Shown here: positions 24,466 through 31,799 of the stretch, piece after piece | Numbering within the stretch: position 1 is the stretch's first letter | How the letters are laid out: every line of letters begins with the position of its first letter | Assembly: GCF_020410765.1 (NCBI RefSeq) | Contig: NZ_CP084541.1 | Span: 3,987,001-4,051,000 of the forward strand | From: Streptomyces marincola | GTDB lineage: Bacteria > Actinomycetota > Actinomycetes > Streptomycetales > Streptomycetaceae | Direction: 5' to 3' | Length of the DNA stretch: 64,000 bases | Made by a program: the position numbers and the translations under genes | Notes under the pieces: model-generated | The model's database searches: none | What the model was told of the DNA's origin: nothing | Seen by the model: the letters and a program-made list of their open reading frames with translations, nothing else

Positions 24466-24582
24466 GCGTGTTCTCCATTCGGCGATCGGGCGGGGGAGGG
24501 GGCTAAACCGGGGGCGCGGGTCGGGGGAGTGCGCGGAAGGCGCGCGGAATGACGCCGCACGCCTGGAGGTCGGGCGCGGCCG

Positions 24583-24684
24583 TCAGCCGTCGCGGCGACA
24601 GAGCATGGCCGCGACGCGGCAGAGATCGACCGCGCGTCGCTTCGTCAGCCCCCCGGCGGGGGTGCCCGCAGCCTGTCGCGTCAT
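24583..24684 (-). CDS. Cys-containing leader peptide (attenuation uORF) for cysA2-sseC
   Basis: This 33-residue ORF ends in LTKRRAVDLCRVAAMLCRRDG-type sequence: the KRRxVDLCRVAxxLC core is characteristic of actinobacterial putative leader peptides found before sulfur-assimilation genes. The two Cys codons near the C-terminus would stall ribosomes when cysteinyl-tRNA is scarce. It ends 117 bp upstream of cysA2. The ATG lies 7 nt after a TACGAT -10, so it is leaderless, as described for the cysteine-responsive uORF in mycobacteria. The mechanism here is inferred from that work. Confidence 0.78.
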   Translation of the reverse strand: MTRQAAGTPAGGLTKRRAVDLCRVAAMLCRRDG

Positions 24685-24691
24685 GTCCGCG

Positions 24692-24752
24692 ATCGTACGG
24701 ACGCGGTGGCGCCCATGTCACCGTTGTTCCGCATGTTGAGACAATGATGTCT
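24692..24752 (-). promoter_or_regulatory. Leader-peptide promoter with upstream inverted repeat
   Basis: On the minus strand there is GTGACA (24716-24721), an 18-bp spacer, TACGAT (24692-24697), and the leader ATG 7 nt later. Upstream AGACA-atga-TGTCT (24739-24752) is a 5-bp inverted repeat at about -50, a typical activator position. Confidence 0.6.
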
Positions 24753-24793
24753 GCATTCCGGGACCGCGCCCGGGTGGGCCCTGGGCCGGCCCG

Positions 24794-25513
24794 TCAGCTG
24801 ATGGACACGTCGGTGCCGCTGATGTCCAGGACGAGGCCGTCCGCGGTCGGCCGCACCGCGTCGAGGGACAGGCCGCTCGGCAGGCCGCTGAGGTCGCGCA
24901 CCTGGTCCAGCTGCTCCCGGACCACCGCCTGCACCTCTTCGCCGCCCGCGTCCGGGATGGCGTCCTCGTCCACGTCCAGCGTCAGCGACTCGCCCTCAAG
25001 GGCGATGCCGGCCGGCACCTCGCCCACGTCGAGCGTCTGCCCGAGCACCGTGGCCTGGAGCGTCAACAGCAGCCTGCCGTCCCCCGCGTAGCCGAACTCG
25101 ACGCCGAAGCCGTTGCCGCTCACGGCCAGCAGCTCCCCGTACGCCCGGGTCAGCTCCGCGTACTCGACCAGGCCCTCGCCCTGCGCGCTCCCCGCGACCG
25201 CGCTGGTGTACCCGTCGCCCAGCGCCACGTCGTTCAGCTCGACGGACAGGTCGCGCACGGTCAGGGCCTGCCCGTCCACCTGCGCGGTGTACTCGTCCGC
25301 TCCCAGGTCGACCCGGTTCAGCTCCCCGCCGAGCACCTGCGTCACGAACGGGAAGCCCGCGACGGACAGGCTCGGCTCCGAGGCGAGCCCCAGCCGGTCC
25401 TGGGCCCGCGAGGCCACCTCGCCCTCGACGAACCACAGCGCGACGCGGTCGACGACGATCGCCAGCACGACGAGCACACCGAACACGATCAGGCTTATTC
25501 GCAGCGCGCGCAT
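24794..25513 (-). CDS. LmeA-like DUF2993 membrane-anchored protein
   Basis: This 239-residue protein has one N-terminal membrane anchor (LIVFGVLVVLAIVVDRVALWF, residues about 8-29), followed by an extracytoplasmic domain with LGLASEPSLSVAGFPFVTQVLGGE, the DUF2993 signature. In mycobacteria LmeA acts in lipoarabinomannan/lipomannan maturation and binds lipids. Here it is likely on the cell surface with a lipid-binding role; the substrate is not known. Ser/Asp-rich strands continue to the C-terminus. It is a single gene between the leader-peptide promoter and the membrane-protein/MoaD pair. Confidence 0.85.
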   Translation of the reverse strand: MRALRISLIVFGVLVVLAIVVDRVALWFVEGEVASRAQDRLGLASEPSLSVAGFPFVTQVLGGELNRVDLGADEYTAQVDGQALTVRDLSVELNDVALGDGYTSAVAGSAQGEGLVEYAELTRAYGELLAVSGNGFGVEFGYAGDGRLLLTLQATVLGQTLDVGEVPAGIALEGESLTLDVDEDAIPDAGGEEVQAVVREQLDQVRDLSGLPSGLSLDAVRPTADGLVLDISGTDVSIS

Positions 25514-25647
25514 GGAACCGGTTCCCCCTGAGACGGACTGAGAAGTCGAGCGAGCCTAACCCGCCCGCCTCGCCCTGCCGAGGGGCAGTCCGGCGTTGCA
25601 GCGGGCCCGTTACACGTGCGACGGGCCCCGCAGGTCCGCGCCTGCGC

Positions 25648-26439
25648 TCACAGCAGCGCGCGCGCCAGCGGGTACACCGCGGGCGCCGCCGCCGTCAGGG
25701 GCAGCGCGACCCCCGCCGTGAAGTGCACGAACCGCGAGGGGAAGTCGTAGCTCGCCACCCGGTGCCCGATCAGCGCGCACAGGCCGCCGGCCGAGGCCAG
25801 CGCCACCGCCGCCGCCCCGAGTCCCTCCACCCGGTCCGCCGCGAGCGCCCCCGCGCCCGCCGCGCCCAGCAGGCCGAGCGCGAAGCCGAGGAACGCGGGA
25901 CCGGGCACCACCGCCCGCAGGAGCACCGCGACGGCGACCCCCGCCGCGGTCACCGCGACGGCCCGGCCCGAGACGTCGGCGGCGGCCAGGTGGCCGGCCG
26001 CCGCGATCGTCAGCAGCGTGGACGCGGCCGTCGCGGTCAGCGAGTCGAGCCGCTCGTCCGCCGACCCGCGGTGCCGCAGCTGGAGCACGAGCACCAGCAG
26101 GAACCACGCCCCGAGCACCCCGAGCAGCGCCTCGGGCGCCCGGTCGGCCGGCGCGGCGAGCACCGCCGCGTCGGCGGCGATCCCGCCCGCGAACGCCAGC
26201 AGGATGCCCTGCCTGGCCGGCCACATCCCGTTCAGCCGGAACCAGCCGGCCGCGGTCACCGCCTGGAGCAGCACCACCGCGGGCAGCGCCTGGGCCTGGC
26301 CGAGCGGCGCGGTGGCCGCGAGCAGGCCGGCGAGCACCGCGGTCAGCACGGCGGGCTGGAGGCCGGGCGGCACGATCGGCGACCTGGCCCGGTGCCGCGG
26401 CCCGGTGGCGGCCCGGGGCGCGTCGGCCTGGGCCGTCAC
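25648..26439 (-). CDS. Polytopic membrane protein
   Basis: This 263-residue protein has about eight hydrophobic segments (for example AVLTAVLAGLLAATAPLG, LLGVLGAWFLLVLVLQL, LALGLLGAAGAGALAA and CALIGHRVASYDFP) separated by short Arg-containing loops. No transporter signature is visible. Its GTG overlaps the TGA of the MoaD-like gene by 4 bp, so synthesis is coupled. In Streptomyces this partner is conserved near glnR. A role with the sulfur carrier is suggested only by context. Confidence 0.72.
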   Translation of the reverse strand: MTAQADAPRAATGPRHRARSPIVPPGLQPAVLTAVLAGLLAATAPLGQAQALPAVVLLQAVTAAGWFRLNGMWPARQGILLAFAGGIAADAAVLAAPADRAPEALLGVLGAWFLLVLVLQLRHRGSADERLDSLTATAASTLLTIAAAGHLAAADVSGRAVAVTAAGVAVAVLLRAVVPGPAFLGFALGLLGAAGAGALAADRVEGLGAAAVALASAGGLCALIGHRVASYDFPSRFVHFTAGVALPLTAAAPAVYPLARALL

Positions 26440-26702
26440 AGCGCACCGCCCGCGAACGGCGGCAGCACCTCGATGGTGCCGCCCTCGGGCAGCTCCACGG
26501 TCTCGTGGCCGCGCGCGCCGACCTGCGCGCCGTTCACCAGGAACGAGCAGCGCCCCAGCACCAGCGCGAAGTCCGGCCGGTCGGCGTGCCGGCCCCTGGC
26601 GTCGGCCAGCGCCGCGGCCAGCGTGCCCGCCTCGTACGCCTCCTCCGCCGTTCCCGCCGCCGCCTTGGCCGCCGCCCAGTAACGGATCGTGCCCCTCGCC
26701 AT
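26436..26702 (-). CDS. MoaD/ThiS-family sulfur-carrier protein with GG-Ala-Leu tail
   Basis: This 88-residue beta-grasp protein begins MARGTIRYWAAAKAAAG, shows CSFLVNGAQVG in the middle, and ends VLPPFAGGAL. MoaD/ThiS carriers end in Gly-Gly, which is adenylated and thiocarboxylated. Here two residues follow the GG. Similar extra residues (GGCF in QbsE) are removed by a JAMM protease before activation. The stop overlaps the start of the membrane-protein gene. The ATG at 26702 was chosen because upstream frame is Arg/Gly-rich and unlike the family. Confidence 0.8.
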   Translation of the reverse strand: MARGTIRYWAAAKAAAGTAEEAYEAGTLAAALADARGRHADRPDFALVLGRCSFLVNGAQVGARGHETVELPEGGTIEVLPPFAGGAL

Positions 26703-27050
26703 CGCGACTCCGCTCTTGTTCTCCGGCCCGTTGTCCCCGGCCCGTGTTCCGGCTCTCGTGGTCGAACCCCGCGGTCCTGCCCCGCGCCGCTCCCGCGTCC
26801 GTCGCACCGGCCGCCGCGCGCGCGGGGAGCCCGCCGCCCCATGATGCCCGCGCGAGCGGGGCGCGTGCGCCGGGGCCCGTGCGGGCCGGTGACGAGTGTG
26901 ATGTACGCCGATGCGGCAGGTGAATTGTTTCGGCTATGCTGCTGGGATCGGAAGGACCTGGGCACTGACGCCATCCCGGGTCCTTTTGCGCTTTCTGGGC
27001 AGAGCCGCTCAGGCCGTCCCTCGCCAGGACTGAGGAAGGAACGCCCCCGT
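26703..27050. other. Divergent region with glnR promoter and terminator-like leader hairpin
   Basis: TATGCT (26935-26940) is a good -10 for glnR. Just downstream, aaggacctggg (26952-26962) pairs with cccgggtcctt (26975-26985), with one G-U, around a 12-nt loop. A short T-run (TTTT, counting the last two T of the stem) follows, an intrinsic-terminator shape within the presumed glnR leader. No typical GlnR box was found by eye. The rest, up to 26702, is GC-rich with no ORF of merit. Confidence 0.55.
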
Positions 27051-27806
27051 ATGAGTTCGCTGCTTCTCCTGACCAACGCACTCCAGCCGTCCTCGCAAGT
27101 CCTCCCCGCCCTGGAACTGCTCCTGCACAACGTCCGCGTGGCCCCCGCCGAGGGACCGGCCCTCGTGGACGCCCCGAGCGCCGACGTGATCCTCGTCGAC
27201 GGCCGCAAGGACCTGCCGCAGGTCCGTTCGCTCTGCCAGCTGCTGCGTTCCACCGGGCCCGGCTGCCCGCTGGTGCTGATCGTCACCGAGGGCGGCCTCG
27301 CCGCCGTCACCGCGGACTGGGGCGTGGACGACGTGGTGCTCGACACGGCGGGTCCCGCCGAGGTCGAGGCGCGGCTGCGGCTGGCCACCGGCCGCCAGCA
27401 GCTGTCCGCGGACGACAGCCCGATGGAGATCCGCAACGGCGACCTCTCCGTGGACGAGGCCACCTACAGCGCCAAGCTGAAGGGGCGGGTGCTCGACCTC
27501 ACGTTCAAGGAGTTCGAGCTGCTCAAGTACCTGGCGCAGCACCCGGGGCGCGTCTTCACCAGGGCCCAGCTGCTCCAGGAGGTGTGGGGCTACGACTACT
27601 TCGGCGGCACCCGCACGGTGGACGTGCACGTCAGGCGGCTGCGCGCCAAGCTCGGCCCCGAGCACGAGTCGCTCATCGGGACCGTGCGCAACGTCGGTTA
27701 CCGCTTCGTCGTCCCGGAGAAGGAGAAGCCCGCGGACGAGCACGCGCGGGCGGTCACGCGCGAGGCGGAGCAGTTCGTCAAGGAGGCCGCCGCGCGCCGC
27801 GGCTGA
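27051..27806 (+). CDS. glnR: GlnR, nitrogen-assimilation regulator (OmpR family)
   Basis: This 251-residue protein matches Streptomyces GlnR almost throughout. MSSLLLLTNALQPS opens it, VILVDGRKDLPQVRSLCQLL carries the Asp50 equivalent, and the C-terminal winged helix has LDLTFKEFELLKYLAQHPGRV and TRTVDVHVRRLRAKLG. GlnR activates glnA, amtB-glnK-glnD and ureA and represses gdhA; it is an orphan regulator that dimerises without canonical phosphorylation. The C-terminal tail is Ala/Glu-rich. GGAAGGA lies about 8 nt upstream. A leader hairpin may attenuate transcription. Confidence 0.97.
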   Translation: MSSLLLLTNALQPSSQVLPALELLLHNVRVAPAEGPALVDAPSADVILVDGRKDLPQVRSLCQLLRSTGPGCPLVLIVTEGGLAAVTADWGVDDVVLDTAGPAEVEARLRLATGRQQLSADDSPMEIRNGDLSVDEATYSAKLKGRVLDLTFKEFELLKYLAQHPGRVFTRAQLLQEVWGYDYFGGTRTVDVHVRRLRAKLGPEHESLIGTVRNVGYRFVVPEKEKPADEHARAVTREAEQFVKEAAARRG

Positions 27807-27876
27807 GCCCCGGCGTGCGCCCCTGGGCGGCACTGTGCCGTGTCCTCAGGGGCGGTTGCGCGCGTAGACTGCGCGC

Positions 27877-28908
27877 GTGGCCAAGGTGACGCGGGACGAT
27901 GTGGCACGGCTTGCGGGGACGTCGACCGCGGTCGTGAGCTATGTCATCAACAACGGCCCGCGCCCGGTGGCACCGGCGACGCGGGAACGGGTCCTCGCCG
28001 CGATCAAGGAACTGGGCTACCGGCCCGACCGGGTCGCGCAGGCGATGGCCTCCCAGCGCACGGACCTGATAGGGCTGATCGTGCCGGACGCGCGGCAGCC
28101 GTTCTTCGCGGAGATGGCCCACGCCGTCGAACAGGCCGCGGCCGAGCGCGGCAAGATGGTCCTGGTGGGCAACTCGGACTATCTGGACGAGCGCGAGGTC
28201 CACTACCTGCGGGCGTTCCTCGGGATGCGGGTCTCGGGCCTCATCCTCATCAGCCAGGGCCCGAGCGAGCACGCGGCGGCCGAGATCGACGCCTGGGACG
28301 CCCGTGTGGTCCTGCTGCACCGCAGGCCGGACGCGATCGACGACGTGGCCGTCGTCCTCGACGACGTCGGCGGCGCCCGGCGCGTCACCCGGCACCTCCT
28401 GGACCACGGGCACCCGTACGTCGCGTGCCTGGGCGGCGTGGACTCCACGCCCGAGTCGGGCGACCCGGTCACCGACCACGTCACCGGCTGGCGCGAGGCG
28501 ATGGCCGAGGCCGGGCTCGACACCGAGGGCCGGCTGTTCAAGGCCCCCTACAACCGCTACGGCGCCTACCAGGTCGCGCTCGACCTGCTGGCGGGCCCCG
28601 ACCGGCCGCCCGCCCTCGTGTGCGCCACCGACGACCAGGCCATCGGCGTGCTGCGGGCGGCGCGCGAACTGCGCATCGACGTGCCGGGCGCGCTCGCGGT
28701 GGCCGGCTTCGACGACGTGAAGGAAGCCGCCCTCACCGACCCGCCGCTGACCACCGTCGGCTCGGACCGCGAGGCGATGGCCAGGGCGGCGGTCGACCTG
28801 GCGACGGGGGAGCCGGGCAACGGCGGCGCGGGCGCGCCGCCCGACCGGCTGCGGCAGTTCCCGTTCACGATGCGCGTCCGCCGCTCCTGCGGCTGCGCCG
28901 GCGACTGA
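27877..28908 (+). CDS. LacI-family transcriptional regulator
   Basis: This 343-residue protein has an N-terminal LacI HTH: VTRDDVARLAGTSTAVVSYV, then RERVLAAIKELGYRPDRVAQ (hinge helix). The periplasmic-binding-protein-like domain shows IGLIVPDARQPFFAEM, GGVDSTPESGD and VAGFDDVKEA. It should repress carbohydrate genes until a sugar effector binds. The GTG at 27877 is preceded by TAGACT (27865-27870) 6 nt upstream, so it is leaderless. No sugar operon is adjacent. It is conserved beside glnR in S. coelicolor as I recall. The C-terminus ends SCGCAGD, with two Cys. Confidence 0.93.
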   Translation: MAKVTRDDVARLAGTSTAVVSYVINNGPRPVAPATRERVLAAIKELGYRPDRVAQAMASQRTDLIGLIVPDARQPFFAEMAHAVEQAAAERGKMVLVGNSDYLDEREVHYLRAFLGMRVSGLILISQGPSEHAAAEIDAWDARVVLLHRRPDAIDDVAVVLDDVGGARRVTRHLLDHGHPYVACLGGVDSTPESGDPVTDHVTGWREAMAEAGLDTEGRLFKAPYNRYGAYQVALDLLAGPDRPPALVCATDDQAIGVLRAARELRIDVPGALAVAGFDDVKEAALTDPPLTTVGSDREAMARAAVDLATGEPGNGGAGAPPDRLRQFPFTMRVRRSCGCAGD

Positions 28909-28969
28909 GCCCGCGCCCGCGCGGCGGGCCGTGCGGCCGGGCCACCGGCGCCCCTTTCCGGGCCCGCGG

Positions 28970-30271
28970 TCAGCGGTGTCCCGGGTCGACCACGGTGAGG
29001 CCGGGTTGGTCGGCCGCCACCGCAGCGACCAGCGCCCCGCGCAGGCCCGCGGTCTCCTTGTCGTCGCCCACCACGTACAGCGTTCCGCCCTCGCCCGCCA
29101 CGTTGTCGAGCGCCAGCGCGTCCACGCGGCCCGGAGAGCACGCCTGCCGGATGTGCAGCCGGTCGAGGCCGTGCAGGGCCCGGCCGATCAGGGCGAACGC
29201 GGCGTCGCGGCGGCCGGGATGCCCGGTCAGCACCGCCTCAAGCTCCATCGCGGCGCCGCCGGCGGCCCGGCCGTGGGTGCGCAGGATCTTTCCCGGCTCG
29301 CCCGCCGACTTGCCGCCCGCCCACCGCTGGACCTGCGTGAACGGCTCCCCGGCCAGCGCGGCGGCGTGCAGGTGGCAGCGCAGCAGGACCTCCGCCGTCT
29401 CGGCGTCGAGCTGGAACACCGGCTCGCCCGGGCGGACCGGCGCGAGCAGCGCGGCGGCCCTGGCCCTGGCCACCGCCATGTCCTCGCAGCCGCGCTGCGG
29501 CGCCCACCGGATGCGGACGGGGGCGTCCGTCAGGTGACCGGGATCGAACACGTGCACGGGGCCGAGCCGGCCGCGCTGGCGCGCCGTGCGCGCCCACAGC
29601 CGGCCGTCGGGATCGACGACGACCGCGCCGGGCGGCGCCGCCTGCACGGCCGCCACCGGGTCGCGCCCGGCGGCGGGCCCGGCCGCCGCCGGCGCCGCCA
29701 CGGGCACCTCGGCGGGGGCGGCCCCGGGCCGCGCAGCCGCGGGCACCTCGGCGGCGGGCGGCGGGCCCGGGGGCGCGGCGGCGGGCGGCGCCGCCTCGCG
29801 GGCCGCCCGGGCCCCGGGGTCCCCGGCGCCGAGCGGCCCGCGCGGCGGCTCGGGGCCCGGTTCCCCGGGCCCGTCGGAGCCGGGGGCCGACCGGCCGGAA
29901 CGCCACCGCGCCACCCGGAGCGAGACCCACAGCACCGCGGAGAACAGCAGCGCCACCTGGAGCAGGAACATCGCCCACAGCAGCGCGGCGCCCGGCAGCG
30001 CCTCGGGATCGGTCTGCGGCCACGCGGCGGCCACGTCGCCCGGCGCGGTGAGGAAGGAGCGCATCGCGTGCGCGGTCCGCAGGAACGTGACGCCCGCCGG
30101 CCACGCACCGTGCGCGAGCCAGCCGGCCACACCGGTCGCCGTCCACGTCAGCGCCGTTATGCCGACGAGGAACGCGAGCGCGCCGACCAGCAGCGCGTCC
30201 GGTACGCCTCCGCCGCGCCCGGCCGGCGGACCCGCCGGCGGCCCGCTCCTGCCATGCCCCTCGTACACCAT
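28970..30271 (-). CDS. Type IV coupling-protein-like membrane protein lacking Walker motifs
   Basis: In this 433-residue protein two membrane helices (VGALAFLVGITALTWTATGV at about 28-48 and LPGAALLWAMFLLQVALLF at about 93-111) are followed by an Ala/Pro-rich linker and a soluble part with GPVHVFDPG and WAPQRGCEDMAVARARAAAL. The W-P-RGCED...A..RA..L stretch is the all-alpha domain pattern of VirD4/TraG coupling proteins. No GxGKT/S Walker A or Walker B is visible, and the domain after it is cut short. It may thus be a structural, non-ATPase relative, and it is the last gene of the five-gene operon. Confidence 0.75.
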   Translation of the reverse strand: MVYEGHGRSGPPAGPPAGRGGGVPDALLVGALAFLVGITALTWTATGVAGWLAHGAWPAGVTFLRTAHAMRSFLTAPGDVAAAWPQTDPEALPGAALLWAMFLLQVALLFSAVLWVSLRVARWRSGRSAPGSDGPGEPGPEPPRGPLGAGDPGARAAREAAPPAAAPPGPPPAAEVPAAARPGAAPAEVPVAAPAAAGPAAGRDPVAAVQAAPPGAVVVDPDGRLWARTARQRGRLGPVHVFDPGHLTDAPVRIRWAPQRGCEDMAVARARAAALLAPVRPGEPVFQLDAETAEVLLRCHLHAAALAGEPFTQVQRWAGGKSAGEPGKILRTHGRAAGGAAMELEAVLTGHPGRRDAAFALIGRALHGLDRLHIRQACSPGRVDALALDNVAGEGGTLYVVGDDKETAGLRGALVAAVAADQPGLTVVDPGHR

Positions 30272-30316
30272 GCCTGCCCGCCTGCCTGGTCCCCTGCCTG
30301 CCCGGTCCCCCGGTCG

Positions 30317-31729
30317 CTAGCCGACGCCCTGCCGCTTCTCGAACGACATCACCCGCTGCTCCGTCTCCGCCTCGAACGGGTCCTCCTCGGCGGCGAGTCG
30401 GTCCTCGACCAGGGCGACGGGCGAGGACTCCGTCATCGCGCGGTCGGTGAACACCAGGGGCCGTTCCGTCTCGGTCACCAGGTGCTTGACGACCTGGACG
30501 TTGCCGTTGACGTCCCACACCGCCATGCCGGGGGTGAGCGTCGGGATGATCTCCACCGCCCAGCGCGGCAGGCCGAGCACCTGGCCGGTCGATCTTGCCT
30601 CGTCCGACTTCTGGGCGTAGATCGTGCGCGTGGACGCCATCTTGAGGATGGCCGCCGCCTCCCGGGCCGCCGCGCCGTCCACGACGTCGGACAGGTGGTG
30701 CACGACGGCGACGAACGACAGGCCGAGCCGGCGCCCGAACTTCAGCAGGCGCTGGAACAGCTGCGCCACCGAAGGCGAGTTGATGATGTGCCACGCCTCC
30801 TCGACCAGGAAGATCCGCTTCTTCCTGTCGGGCCTGATCCACGTGTGCTCAAGCCACACGCCGACGATCGCCATCAGGATCGGCATCGCGATCGAGTTCC
30901 GGTCGATGTGCGAGAGGTCGAAGACGATCAGCGGCGCGTCCAGGTCGATGCCCACCGTCGTCGGCCCGTCGAACATGCCGCGCAGGTCGCCGTCCACCAG
31001 CCGGTCGAGCACCAGTGCCACGTCGAGGCCCCACGCGCGCACGTCGTCGAGCGCGACGTTCATCGCGTCGGCCGCCTCGGGCAGCGGGTGCCGCAGCCGT
31101 TCGACGATGTCGGTCAGGATCGGCTGCCGGTCGGCGACGGTCTGGTTGACGTAGGCGTGCGCGACCTTCAGCGCGAACCCCGACCGCTCGTCGAGCGAAC
31201 GGCCCAGCGCCACCTCGATGATCGTGCGCAGCAGCGCCAGCTGGCCGGTCGTGGTGATCGCGGGATCGAGCGGGTTGAGCCGGACGTTCCCGTCGAGCGC
31301 CGCCATCGGGTCAAGCCGGATGGGGGTGATGCCCAGCTCCTCGGCGATCAGGTTCCACTCGCCGACGCCGTCCTCGCCCTGCGCGTCGAGCACCACGATC
31401 TGCCGGTCGCGGAACCGCAGTTGCCGCAGCACGTACGTCTTCTCCAGCGCGGACTTGCCGTTGCCCGACTCGCCGAGCACCAGCCAGTGCGGCGCGGGCA
31501 GTTGCTGCCCGTAGAGCTGGAACGGGTCGTAGATGTACCCCTTGCCCGAGTACACCTCGCGCCCGATGATCACCCCGGAGTCCCCGAGCCCCGGCGCGGC
31601 CGTCGGCAGGTACACCGCCTGCGCCTGCCCGGTGGAGGTGCGCACCGGGAGCCGGGTGGTTTCCGTCCTGCCGAACAGCAGACTGGTGAACGCCTCCGTG
31701 ATGGCGCTCAGCGGATCGCGAGGCGGCAC
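30317..31729 (-). CDS. VirB4/TraC-like type IV secretion ATPase
   Basis: This 470-residue protein is a P-loop ATPase with Walker A GESGNGKSAL at residues about 85-94, Walker B RIFLVEEAWHIINS at about 295-308, and the VirB4-specific LGLSFVAVVHHLSD. It corresponds to the C-terminal ATPase half of VirB4; the N-terminal half is supplied by the separate upstream gene. It would power assembly or substrate movement in a membrane channel. No relaxase lies nearby. It follows the SCO6880-like gene by 70 bp and precedes the coupling-like gene by 45 bp. Confidence 0.88.
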   Translation of the reverse strand: MPPRDPLSAITEAFTSLLFGRTETTRLPVRTSTGQAQAVYLPTAAPGLGDSGVIIGREVYSGKGYIYDPFQLYGQQLPAPHWLVLGESGNGKSALEKTYVLRQLRFRDRQIVVLDAQGEDGVGEWNLIAEELGITPIRLDPMAALDGNVRLNPLDPAITTTGQLALLRTIIEVALGRSLDERSGFALKVAHAYVNQTVADRQPILTDIVERLRHPLPEAADAMNVALDDVRAWGLDVALVLDRLVDGDLRGMFDGPTTVGIDLDAPLIVFDLSHIDRNSIAMPILMAIVGVWLEHTWIRPDRKKRIFLVEEAWHIINSPSVAQLFQRLLKFGRRLGLSFVAVVHHLSDVVDGAAAREAAAILKMASTRTIYAQKSDEARSTGQVLGLPRWAVEIIPTLTPGMAVWDVNGNVQVVKHLVTETERPLVFTDRAMTESSPVALVEDRLAAEEDPFEAETEQRVMSFEKRQGVG

Positions 31730-31799
31730 GGCGGCACCTCCTTCCCCGACGCGCCGGTGACTCCCGGCGTTCCCTGACGGCTCGGGCGCGCGGAGGGCC

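Noticed and set aside
26880..27050. GlnR autoregulatory box
   Set aside because: No convincing GTnAC-n6-GaAAC pattern found on either strand by eye.
30272..30316. Conjugation relaxase
   Set aside because: No HUH or relaxase motif anywhere in the type IV-like cluster; the gap is too short.
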